Positions 1-5,809 of a stretch of DNA of 7,148 bases are shown here, in pieces (within the stretch, counting starts at the first letter, position 1; every line of letters begins with the position of its first letter). Where the stretch lies: positions 1 through 7,148 of the forward strand of contig JAUWMJ010000160.1 in NCBI GenBank assembly GCA_030613225.1. Direction: 5' to 3'. Both the position numbers and the translations under genes were made by a program. A model generated the notes under the pieces. It was given only the letters and a program-made list of their open reading frames with translations. It searched no databases and was not told the origin of the DNA. This DNA is from Desulfobacterales bacterium (GTDB lineage Bacteria; Desulfobacterota; Desulfobacteria; Desulfobacterales; JAUWMJ01).

Positions 1-243
1 GCATTTACTTGTTGACTATCTCACAGCATCATCTTGCAGGGCTGACAAATCAACTTGGAGATTTTCGTGAGATTGGGCTATTCACAGAGCGTGATTTTCC
101 GCTATCTCTCTGCATGGCTGACCTTGATACCATTTCACAGTTCTGTGATGCTCCTGATATTTTTTTACATTACATTGAAAGACGGCTTGAGATACAACGC
201 CAGCCAGCTGAAGTGATGTCAGATGAGCTGAGTTTGTTTGGTG

Positions 244-295
244 TGTTAGCGGTCATTTATAATGATCCAGTAGCGGACAATAAAACTGACCCACC
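244..295 (+). repeat. IS21 left end, two terminal repeats
   Basis: The inner copy of the core lies at 275-292 and is identical to both right-end copies. The 26 bp at 270-295 are a perfect inverted match of 2667-2692. The outer copy (core 251-268, beginning TGT at 244) matches only partly: 16 of 25 bases against the right outer repeat. The 24-bp offset between copies is the same at both ends, which supports the border at 244. These repeats would be the IstA binding sites. Confidence 0.75.
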
Positions 296-338
296 TCAAA
301 CAATTAACTTTTACAGGCAGCATAATAAGTATTGGTAT

Positions 339-344
339 TATAAT
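339..344 (+). promoter_or_regulatory. possible -10 box for istA
   Basis: A perfect TATAAT lies 48 bp before the istA start. The best -35-like hexamer, TTTACA at 310-315, is 23 bp away, which is too far for a standard sigma-70 promoter, so this is weak. Transcription from here would begin near 350 and would still include the hairpin at 361-388. Confidence 0.3.
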
Positions 345-360
345 TAATATGTTGTTTAAA

Positions 361-388
361 TTCCTCCTTATTTTTCAATAAGGAGGAA
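361..388 (+). promoter_or_regulatory. perfect hairpin masking the istA ribosome binding site
   Basis: The arms TTCCTCCTTATT (361-372) and AATAAGGAGGAA (377-388) are exact reverse complements around a 4-nt loop, TTTC. The right arm contains the whole Shine-Dalgarno sequence AAGGAGG (380-386), 5 nt before the istA ATG at 392. In RNA this 12-bp stem would hide the binding site. Established parallel: several insertion sequences use such stems to stop translation of transposase from transcripts entering from outside. No T-tract follows, so it is unlikely to be a terminator. Confidence 0.7.
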
Positions 389-391
389 CAA

Positions 392-1927
392 ATGAAGAGG
401 TGGAATATGATTCATAAGATTAAATTGCTCTATGATGATGGCAACGGGTATTCTATCCGTGGCATTGCTAATGAACTTCAGGTATCGAGAAATACAATTC
501 GAAGATACTTGCAAATGAATGAGGAAGAGATCTGCAGATATCTTAAAAACAGGGAGCGGACAAAAGAACTTGATCAGTATAAAGAATATATTATCTCCCT
601 GCTTGAAAAATACGAAAAACTATCTGCTGTTAAAATCAAGAGAAAGCTTAAAGCCAAGGGGATAGTTTTAACTGTCTCTAACAGGTCTGTAAGGCGCTAC
701 GTGAACAGAATCAAGCAAAATATAGCCGTGAAGCAGAAGCGATATTATGAGCCTGTTATAGATATGGTTCCAGGAGTTCAGTGCCAGGTAGATCCCGGAG
801 AAATCAAAAATGTGCCTGTTGGTGACAAATTTATCACTGTCTATTTTGTAGTATTTGTTCTTTCCTTTTCACGACAGATGTATGTTACGGCCTCTAAGCG
901 GCCAATCAATACAGAAATGTTTATAAGGATGCATGATGAGGCCTTTAGATATTTTGACGGTGTTTGCGAAGAATGCGTGTATGACCAGACCAAGCTTGTG
1001 GCAATCAGGGAAGAGTTCCGGGAGGTCTGGTTCAATGAAAGGTTTTATCAGTATGCTTCAGCTGCTATGTTCGATATCCGGGTATGTGAAGGATATGACC
1101 CGGAAAGCAAGGGCAAGGTTGAATCAGGTGTAAAATATGTAAAGAACGATTTTTTCTATGGCGACACATTTGATTCTTTTGATCAGCTCAAGACAGATCT
1201 TTTCAGTTGGGTGGATACAGTTGCAAACAACCGCATTCACGGTACAACAAAGAAAAGGCCGGGAGAAGTCTATTCTCTTGTTGAACAGTCAAAAATGAAG
1301 CCTTACCTGCAGCCCGGTATGATGTTTGATGTTAATGGTCAGAAGCGGAATGTGGATAAAACATCTCTGATATCATACAGGTCAAACAAATACTCGGTTC
1401 CCATGATCTATCAGTCATCCACAGTTATGATAAGACAGGACGGTACGAAACTGATGATTTACAATCTTGAATCCGGCGAGATGATTGCCGAGCATGATAT
1501 TTGCGAGGGTAAAGGGCATATCGTAAAAAATACAAACCATTATCGTGATCATCGAAAACGCATAAAGGATCTTGAAGAGGATATAGCCGGTATTGTTGGA
1601 AATGAGCTTGGGCAAAAGCTTTGTACTATTTTAAAGGCTTCATCTCCTAAAATATACAGAGATCAGTTCACAGGATTAATCAAAGTTATAAAACAGCATT
1701 CTGACAAACAGGATATCGATAATCCTCTTGGCCTATTGGCTGAAAGACCCCGTCTTACAGTTACGTTCATAAGAGACTATCTGGAAGCTTTTTACAGCAA
1801 CAGGGAATATATGTCCTTTTCCTGGCCGGATAATCAAGAACCTCGCTCCGGTGCTTTAAGCAAGTATAGTATAGTGTCGATGTCAGGAAATTATAACAAG
1901 GAGGTTATAGCGCATGAACACATTTGA
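392..1927 (+). CDS. istA: IS21-family DDE transposase IstA
   Basis: This is the 511-residue DNA transposase that cuts and joins the element's ends, working as a complex with the ATPase IstB. A helix-turn-helix occupies about residues 20-40 (the IANELQVSRNTIRRYL stretch) for end recognition. The RNase H-like core supplies a plausible catalytic triad: Asp134 in QVDPGE, Asp198 in VYDQTK, and Glu244 in GYDPESKGKVES. The GKxKVE-type motif is typical of IstA. The beta-barrel-like C-terminal part follows from about residue 310. The length is normal for the family. The start is fixed by AAGGAGG at 380-386, 5 nt upstream. That site is masked by a perfect hairpin, suggesting low translation. The 3' end overlaps istB by 14 nt. 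No frameshift or missing catalytic residue is seen, so the protein looks functional. Confidence 0.95.
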   Translation: MKRWNMIHKIKLLYDDGNGYSIRGIANELQVSRNTIRRYLQMNEEEICRYLKNRERTKELDQYKEYIISLLEKYEKLSAVKIKRKLKAKGIVLTVSNRSVRRYVNRIKQNIAVKQKRYYEPVIDMVPGVQCQVDPGEIKNVPVGDKFITVYFVVFVLSFSRQMYVTASKRPINTEMFIRMHDEAFRYFDGVCEECVYDQTKLVAIREEFREVWFNERFYQYASAAMFDIRVCEGYDPESKGKVESGVKYVKNDFFYGDTFDSFDQLKTDLFSWVDTVANNRIHGTTKKRPGEVYSLVEQSKMKPYLQPGMMFDVNGQKRNVDKTSLISYRSNKYSVPMIYQSSTVMIRQDGTKLMIYNLESGEMIAEHDICEGKGHIVKNTNHYRDHRKRIKDLEEDIAGIVGNELGQKLCTILKASSPKIYRDQFTGLIKVIKQHSDKQDIDNPLGLLAERPRLTVTFIRDYLEAFYSNREYMSFSWPDNQEPRSGALSKYSIVSMSGNYNKEVIAHEHI

Positions 1928-2657
1928 AACAGTCATAAATAAATATAACTCTCTGCGCTTTAACTCTATCGCAGTGTCTCTGGAAATGCTGGTCAGCCAG
2001 GCTGAAGAAAATGAAACCTCTTATCTGCAGTTCGCGGATATGCTTGTAAGCCATGAGTTGAGCAAAAGGGATGAAAACAGAGTTAATCTCAACATGAAGC
2101 GGGCCAGGTTCCCAGTTAAAAAACAGATTGAAGAGTTTGATTTTGTATCCCAGACTACTATTACAAAAAAACAGATCAATCGGCTGCTTGATTTTTCTTA
2201 TATCGACAACCGTGAAAATATCGTTTTTATCGGACCTCCTGGTGTTGGCAAAACCCATCTGGCCATCGGTATCAGCTACAAATCGGTCCATGCTGGATAC
2301 AAGGTTCTGTTTACTACAGCCCTTGAGCTGATTGAGATGCTTGACCTTGCTGAAGCAAAAGGAGAGTTGAAAAAGAAAATCAATACAATATCAAAGTTCG
2401 ACACACTTGTAATTGATGAGCTGGGCTATCTGCCCATGAACAAACAAAGCATGTTCAATTTTTTCCAACTGATAAATGCTCTGTATGAGTTTCGCTCTGT
2501 TATTATAACTACCAACAAGGACTTTACGAACTGGGGTGACTTTTTCTTTGATGACAATGTAGCCGTTCCGATTGTAGATCGCATTATTCATCATTCGCAT
2601 ATTTTTATGATGGGTGGAGAAAGCTATCGGCTGAAACAAAAAATCAACTTAAACTAA
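1914..2657 (+). CDS. istB: IS21-family AAA+ helper ATPase IstB
   Basis: This 247-residue ATPase binds target DNA as an oligomer and activates IstA. The Walker A motif GPPGVGKT is at residues 107-114 (Lys113), Walker B LVIDELGYL at about 165-173 (Asp168, Glu169), and a sensor-1-like ITTNKDF around Asn201. The usual IstB C-terminal pattern follows: WGDFFFDD, then VDRIIHHSHIF, then a G-x-SYR end. The ATG is preceded by AAGGAGG at 1898-1904 and lies inside the 3' end of istA (14-nt overlap), so the two are probably translationally coupled and made in fixed ratio. The length is typical and all motifs are intact. The right terminal repeats begin within 12 bp of its stop codon. Confidence 0.95.
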   Translation: MNTFETVINKYNSLRFNSIAVSLEMLVSQAEENETSYLQFADMLVSHELSKRDENRVNLNMKRARFPVKKQIEEFDFVSQTTITKKQINRLLDFSYIDNRENIVFIGPPGVGKTHLAIGISYKSVHAGYKVLFTTALELIEMLDLAEAKGELKKKINTISKFDTLVIDELGYLPMNKQSMFNFFQLINALYEFRSVIITTNKDFTNWGDFFFDDNVAVPIVDRIIHHSHIFMMGGESYRLKQKINLN

Positions 2658-2666
2658 GTGCCGGGG

Positions 2667-2718
2667 GGTGGGTCAGTTTTATTGTCCGCTACCGGGTCAG
2701 TTTTATTGTCCATTGACA
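2667..2718 (-). repeat. IS21 right end, two terminal repeats
   Basis: There are two exact copies of GGGTCAGTTTTATTGTCC, at 2670-2687 and 2694-2711, followed by ATTGACA to 2718. They are the inverted counterpart of the left end, 24 bp apart, and begin 9 bp after the istB stop codon. The end bases ACA pair with TGT at 244, as expected for IS21-type termini. Confidence 0.85.
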
Positions 2719-2875
2719 GTCTAAGCAATTACACGTCCATAAAAGATTAGATGAGATGCGAGCCGGGGACACAGTAAAGCAAAGAGTTAAAAAAATATTG
2801 ATGGAAGGTGATTCCCTTGGATATATGACCGAGTTGGATATTGATAATAAAATTTCGGAACTATTAGAGGATTAA
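2719..2875 (+). pseudogene. 3' fragment of an unidentified gene at the right edge of the IS
   Basis: From the IS21 border a frame is open for about 51 codons (starting at 2720) and ends with TAA at 2873-2875. Read back into the element, it meets a TGA at 2714-2716, so it has no start of its own. The peptide (HKRLDEMRAGDTVKQRVKK ... DIDNKISELLED) is charged and probably helical; I do not recognise it. The stop is 5 nt before the next gene, with that gene's AGAGG inside its last codons, so this was an upstream operon partner of the 91-residue gene. It may be the C-terminus of the gene broken at 243 on the other side. Without a recognisable target duplication, a flanking deletion or rearrangement is equally possible. 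Confidence 0.5.
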
Positions 2876-2880
2876 ACAAA

Positions 2881-3156
2881 ATGGATAACAAAGAAAAATT
2901 TAAACAAGCAATATCTTGTCTTATAGATAGAGATGATAATGCAGCAAAAAAAATAATAAAGGAAGCAATTCAGCAAGACTATAGATACATTTCTTACAAG
3001 GAACAGTTGCGGAAATTTGGATTAGATTTGAAATCGGTTGAAGTTCCAGAAAAAGTTTATGAAAAAATCAAAAAAGCAATATCAAGATACGACCGGATGG
3101 CACAATTAGCTATTTTAGACAGAACATTCATAGATATATCTAAAAATAATTTGTGA
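2881..3156 (+). CDS. 91-residue charged protein of unknown function
   Basis: I do not recognise this protein. It is soluble, Lys/Glu/Asp-rich and likely all helical, with no signal peptide, membrane segment or metal-binding pattern. The N-terminal half (AISCLIDRDDNAAKKIIKEAI) looks like a pair of amphipathic helices. The C-terminal half (VYEKIKKAISRYDRMAQLAILDRTFID) has another long helix. The ATG at 2881 has AGAGG at 2866-2870, with a rather long 10-nt spacer, and follows the preceding stop by 5 nt. It was therefore made in an operon with the gene whose end survives at 2719-2875. With the IS21 insertion upstream, expression would now depend on read-through from the element. Two hairpins, the second terminator-like, follow the stop codon. 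Confidence 0.65.
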   Translation: MDNKEKFKQAISCLIDRDDNAAKKIIKEAIQQDYRYISYKEQLRKFGLDLKSVEVPEKVYEKIKKAISRYDRMAQLAILDRTFIDISKNNL

Positions 3157-3201
3157 GCAGGTAGGGTTCTTTAACTATCATTTAGTCCTTACCTTGTCCA
3201 T

Positions 3202-3241
3202 GATGTCGGAACGGTTACTTTCTTTTCCGTGATTTGACATC
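3202..3241 (+). other. two-stem hairpin, first of a related pair
   Basis: The outer stem is GATGTC (3202-3207) with GACATC (3236-3241). The inner stem is ACGG (3211-3214) with CCGT (3227-3230). They enclose a 12-nt loop, TTACTTTCTTTT. An alternative inner pairing is CGGAA/TTCCG (3207-3211 with 3225-3229). The loop is almost the same as that of the next hairpin while the stem bases differ, which suggests a structured RNA or DNA element rather than chance. Confidence 0.5.
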
Positions 3242-3247
3242 CTCCAT

Positions 3248-3287
3248 ATCCTCAGAGGTTACTTACTTTTCCTCTGGGGATTTTCTT
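3248..3287 (+). terminator. hairpin with T-rich tail, likely terminator of the 91-residue gene
   Basis: ATCCTCAGAGG (3248-3258) pairs with CCTCTGGGGAT (3271-3281) over 11 bp, including one G-U pair that works only in the plus-strand RNA. The loop is TTACTTACTTTT and TTTCTT follows. This fits a Rho-independent terminator about 90 nt after the stop at 3156. The loop matches the preceding hairpin at 11 of 12 bases, so a second role is possible. Confidence 0.5.
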
Positions 3288-3330
3288 ATTGGCAGCCCGT
3301 GTAGCTCCTTGTCATATCAGTCATTTATAT

Positions 3331-3756
3331 TCACTTCTTTAAAAGATGTTGGCCGGTAACCGTGTCATGCATTAATTTAGTCCATAAATCGAAATTTTTT
3401 TCGTTCCATCCAAAAGCATTTATAAATGCCCATTGTATATTATAGGCTGCGCCCAACTTTAAAGAGTCTGGTTTGCTTGTTTTCAGATATTTGTAAGCAA
3501 TTTGGCAAAGTTGGTTTAGTCTAAGGTCTTGTTTTTTATATATCCATTCGGTTGAACTATAAACGCCACCAACTAAACCCATATAAACCCCGCATTGCGA
3601 TTTGTTGAAACTTTTATCTTTATTATATCTATCGAATTCTTGTCCCATTTCAAGTGCATCATTGCCGCTGAAATGCTCCCCATATGATATTGCCGGCATC
3701 TCACCGCAGCTTGACAGTATAGCGGTTAACATTATTAATAATACTAATTTCCTCAT
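3331..3756 (-). CDS. Rap1a/Tai-like small secreted protein, probable lipoprotein (paralogue 1)
   Basis: This 141-residue exported protein has a short lysine/arginine N-terminus, a hydrophobic segment and a lipobox LSSC (Cys17), with Gly18 following, so it is probably an outer-membrane lipoprotein. The mature part follows the pattern I associate with the Rap1a/Tai immunity family of type VI secretion: SGNDALEMGQE, then CGVYMGLVGGVY (Cys55), then a helix RLNQLCQIAYKYL (Cys84), then SLKLGAAYNIQWAFINAFG. The assignment is from pattern memory only. Two family cysteines (in the first helix and at the end) appear absent, leaving Cys55 and Cys84, both shared with the paralogue. No effector gene is visible. 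The RBS is AAGGAG, about 7 nt before the ATG. It is the second gene of a two-gene operon, 30 nt after its paralogue, and its C-terminal tail differs. Confidence 0.75.
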   Translation of the reverse strand: MRKLVLLIMLTAILSSCGEMPAISYGEHFSGNDALEMGQEFDRYNKDKSFNKSQCGVYMGLVGGVYSSTEWIYKKQDLRLNQLCQIAYKYLKTSKPDSLKLGAAYNIQWAFINAFGWNEKNFDLWTKLMHDTVTGQHLLKK

Positions 3757-3786
3757 TGTTCTGCTCCTTGGTTAAGATTTATTTAC

Positions 3787-4167
3787 TTATCTTGCAGTTG
3801 TCACTTTACCAAATAAATCTGAATGTGTTTCATTTCCACCAAAAGCGTTCATAAATGCCCATTTTATATTATAGGCTGCACCCAATTCTAAAGAGTCTGG
3901 TTTTCTTAATTCCAGATGTTTGTAAGCAGTTTCACAAAGTTGGTTTACTGTGAGATTTTGTTTTTTATACATCCATTTAGTTGAATTATAAACGCCAACA
4001 ACTAAACCTATATAAACCCCGCATCTCGCTTCATCGTAACTTTTACCTTTACGGTATCTGTCATATTCTTGTCCCATTTCAAGTGCATCATTGCCGCTCC
4101 AAATCATTCCATATGATATTGCCGGCAACATCACGATTAATATGATTAACACTATTAATTTCTTCAT
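3787..4167 (-). CDS. Rap1a/Tai-like small periplasmic protein (paralogue 2)
   Basis: This 126-residue protein has a classical signal peptide (residues 1-20, ending PAISYG) but no lipobox cysteine, so it should be soluble in the periplasm. From SGNDALEMGQE through NAFG it is clearly homologous to its neighbour and keeps the same two cysteines: Cys49 in CGVYIG and Cys78 in NQLCETAYKHL. The Rap1a/Tai resemblance is the same and equally tentative: a compact helical fold with a CxGYxxG-like turn. The two genes differ in the signal region, in local charge and in the last 15-20 residues. The RBS is AGGAG, about 9 nt before the ATG. This is the promoter-proximal gene of the pair. No toxin or T6SS gene is nearby, so an immunity role is unproven. 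Confidence 0.75.
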   Translation of the reverse strand: MKKLIVLIILIVMLPAISYGMIWSGNDALEMGQEYDRYRKGKSYDEARCGVYIGLVVGVYNSTKWMYKKQNLTVNQLCETAYKHLELRKPDSLELGAAYNIKWAFMNAFGGNETHSDLFGKVTTAR

Positions 4168-4577
4168 TGCCCTTGCTCCTCTTCTGTTATGGTTATCATC
4201 TTCTTTGTAGTGCTTTCTTCAACCTCTTATTTACCCGTAAAACCTTCAGCCGCCGCCTCTCACTCGGCTTTGCGCTCTTTTTGCGTCACCAGTCGGCATG
4301 AAAATTTATATATATTCTTTTTTCTTCCTTCTTTCTCTGTATCGACCTTTATGGAAATGAAGTATTTATTAAGATACGAAATCACCGCAGGATTTTGAAA
4401 AGTCTTTTTTTCTAAAGAATTTTTAGAATCAGCATAAACTGAACCCTATGTTTATCCTATGGGGGGATTTTTTTAAATGTTGAACTATTCTCTTTTTTAT
4501 GCAATATTTTATCAAAACAGAAAATTTCAATGTAAAATATATTAAGCAATAATAATTAGTAGATTTATGGTATCCAA
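4168..4577. other. 410-bp intergenic region, divergent promoters expected
   Basis: I call no gene here. It separates the minus-strand Rap1a-like pair from the plus-strand gene at 4578, so it should hold promoters for both. A patch at about 4235-4300 is clearly GC-richer than its surroundings. Its minus strand reads for about 30 codons as a very basic peptide (ending RVNKRLKKALQRR) but has no start codon or RBS; it may be a decayed gene end. At 4444-4464, CCCTAT pairs with ATGGGG (one G-T pair) before seven Ts at 4468-4474, resembling a weak plus-strand terminator with no visible gene upstream. Confidence 0.5.
4509..4538 (+). promoter_or_regulatory. possible promoter for the gene at 4578
   Basis: TTATCA (4509-4514) and TAAAAT (4533-4538) match the sigma-70 boxes at 4 and 5 of 6 positions with an 18-bp spacer, 39 bp before the ATG. 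The region is very AT-rich, so chance matches are likely. Confidence 0.3.
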
Positions 4578-4985
4578 ATGACGAAAAGCATAATAATTCC
4601 TATAGAAGAACATTATAATAAAGTGGATGATACCGCAAAATCCTTATTTTTGGATTTAAAAAATAAAGTTTGTAATAGTATGAATATAACATATGAATCG
4701 CATGAAAATGCAATTATTTTTTACATATTGTCTGAAAAATCGAAAAAAAGGCTTTTTGATGTACATATGCAAAATACCCGTAACGATTGTTTACTATTGC
4801 ACATTGAAAATAGAAATTTTCCCGTCAATGACCCTAACAAAGTAAGTAGAATCAGACCAAGGCAATCAGGTAAAAAACAAATTGAAATTTTGTTAAATAA
4901 AAAAGATGAAGCACTGGATGATGTGATTAATATTATCAAACAGTGCTACGAAATTAATATTAGAAAATATGGATTAAGGGGGTAA
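4578..4985 (+). CDS. small DUF5655-like protein, function unknown
   Basis: This 135-residue soluble protein has no signal or membrane segment. The middle (residues 59-80, FDVHMQNTRNDCLLLHIEN) followed by a Asp-Pro step, a SG-xx-QIEILL strand and a final helix (DDVINIIKQCYEINIRKYG) resembles the DUF5655 domain. That domain usually ends in a strand and an LI-x-xxYE helix and is often found at the end of restriction-linked or other large proteins. Here the GHWG-like turn of that domain appears as QSGKK, so the match is tentative. The ATG is chosen because the frame has a stop at 4560-4562 and no other ATG between. No clear Shine-Dalgarno precedes it, so translation may be weak. It faces the next gene, with only 22 bp between their stop codons. 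Confidence 0.6.
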   Translation: MTKSIIIPIEEHYNKVDDTAKSLFLDLKNKVCNSMNITYESHENAIIFYILSEKSKKRLFDVHMQNTRNDCLLLHIENRNFPVNDPNKVSRIRPRQSGKKQIEILLNKKDEALDDVINIIKQCYEINIRKYGLRG

Positions 4986-5007
4986 GACTATACCTGAGCC
5001 TTTTGGT

Positions 5008-5763
5008 TTAGTAAAATGTTACTGTTAAGACCCTGTCGCCATCAAATACTATCCCCCTATCTTTGTCAGTATATGTATTTCCGTAAATCCAGCATTTGTT
5101 ACCAGCATATACCATGATTCTATTTGGGCTCCCAACTAACCGTCTCACTTCGCTTTTGGTTTTACCCTTAAGTCGCTCTTCGAGAACATCAAGAGGAGTT
5201 GTAAGCATGCTGAGAGATGAAGATGAGGTTGAGCTTCTCTTGTTAAGATTTAAAGAAGCATAAACTGCCTTCACCCCTGCTTTTATTCCTTGACTTGTTT
5301 CTTCTTTTTCACGACATCTTTCTGGTATGACGATATCGTTTTCAGGTTTGCAGGGTATTCCATGCATGCCCTTAGTAGCGCAAAGTCCATATCTATAGCC
5401 GAGATTAAAACAACTCTCATTTTCTTCTCTAAAAACTGGTTTTTCTCGTTTTTCCTTTTCTTTCTTTTTCCTACTTTCAATAGCATCCCATACTTTTTTA
5501 TTCTCATAATCAGCCTTAGCTTTTATCATTTCTGCTTCATCTGTAACGATTCGCTCTATTAGGTGTTTTTGAGTAAAACCTTCTAAACCATTTATCTCAA
5601 AAAAAACTTTTCCATCTTTTTCCCACGTTTTTTCAGCTTCAATTATTTTACCATCTTTAAAAACTATTATTACAGCAGAAGCATTCAAGGATAAATGCAA
5701 CACCACAACAATAGAAATAATGATGAGTTTTAGTGTAAAATAAATTTTTTTATTTATTTTCAT
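5008..5763 (-). CDS. periplasmic protein with Cys-rich middle and BamE/SmpA-like end
   Basis: This 251-residue protein has a signal peptide (1-30, cleavage after ASA) and no lipobox. Residues 31-72 (VFKDGKIIEAEKTWEKDGKVFFE) form a small beta domain of the kind common in deltaproteobacterial envelope proteins. Then comes a charged Lys/Glu helix (about 85-115), which may be a spacer or coiled coil. Four cysteines follow (118, 128, 138, 150) in CFNLGYRYGLC ... PC ... IPERC, probably two disulfides. After a serine-rich linker (177-186), the end (194-251) matches the BamE/SmpA pattern: LKGKTKSEVRRLVGSPN, then W-x-YG, then F-DGDRVLTV. BamE domains assist outer-membrane assembly, but this layout is not BamE itself. 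The RBS is weak (AGAAG), and an 8-bp inverted repeat lies 25 bp upstream. Confidence 0.75.
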   Translation of the reverse strand: MKINKKIYFTLKLIIISIVVVLHLSLNASAVIIVFKDGKIIEAEKTWEKDGKVFFEINGLEGFTQKHLIERIVTDEAEMIKAKADYENKKVWDAIESRKKKEKEKREKPVFREENESCFNLGYRYGLCATKGMHGIPCKPENDIVIPERCREKEETSQGIKAGVKAVYASLNLNKRSSTSSSSLSMLTTPLDVLEERLKGKTKSEVRRLVGSPNRIMVYAGNKCWIYGNTYTDKDRGIVFDGDRVLTVTFY

Positions 5764-5787
5764 ATTGTTTAATCTTCTTTTTTAGAC

Positions 5788-5809
5788 TTTCACCTGTCTT
5801 TAGGTGAAA
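5788..5809 (-). promoter_or_regulatory. 8-bp perfect inverted repeat upstream of the BamE-like gene
   Basis: TTTCACCT (5788-5795) and AGGTGAAA (5802-5809) are exact reverse complements separated by 6 nt. It lies 25-46 nt before the start codon at 5763. It could be an operator for a dimeric repressor or a 5' UTR hairpin. No T-tract suggests termination. Confidence 0.45.

Larger units (their letters stand above)
3..347 (+). pseudogene. 3' part of an unidentified gene, cut by the IS21 element
   Basis: The frame is already open at the window edge, so the true start lies upstream; the TTG at 9 is only the first possible start codon inside the window. About 80 native residues are visible, with a block reading FCDAPDIFLHYIERRLEIQ followed by DELSLFG. 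A patch of this kind (hydrophobic strand, FLHYIERR helix, then an acidic EL-x-LFG) reminds me of the end region of large uncharacterised proteins, but I cannot name the family. After about position 243 the reading frame runs into the left end of the IS21 element and picks up a foreign 34-residue tail before the TAA at 345-347. The product is therefore probably truncated and non-functional. The fragment at 2719-2875, beyond the element, may be the other end of this gene or of a neighbour. Confidence 0.6.
244..2718 (+). mobile_element. IS21-family insertion sequence with istA and istB
   Basis: The element is about 2.47 kb, normal for IS21. It carries istA and istB overlapping in the same order, and related repeats at both ends in inverted orientation. 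Each end has two copies of an 18-bp core (GGACAATAAAACTGACCC) spaced 24 bp apart, which is the multiple terminal repeat layout of IS21. The outermost bases are TGT at 244 and ACA at 2718. The left outer copy is degenerate (about 16 of 25 positions match the right outer copy), so the left border is less certain than the right. I find no matching direct repeat of 4-8 bp at the two borders. Both transposition genes are open from start to stop, so the element could be active if the degraded left end still binds transposase. Confidence 0.9.

Noticed and set aside
1905..2291. 128-codon minus-strand frame over istB
   Set aside because: It is antisense to a clear AAA+ ATPase with all motifs, and has no RBS or family pattern.
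3157..3330. Minus-strand short frames such as MEDVKSRKRK and MDKVRTK near the paired hairpins, considered as an IS remnant
   Set aside because: Each is under 12 codons, with stops between and no transposase pattern; the paired hairpins explain the repeated words better.
4189..4398. Plus-strand open frame of 69 codons
   Set aside because: It has a composition-driven Ser/Phe-rich translation, no RBS, no recognisable pattern, and lies over the promoter region of the minus-strand operon.
5283..5562. Open frames on both strands inside the BamE-like gene
   Set aside because: Phe-rich or Lys-rich translations typical of shadows of a Lys/Glu-coding stretch; the main frame has a signal peptide and domains.
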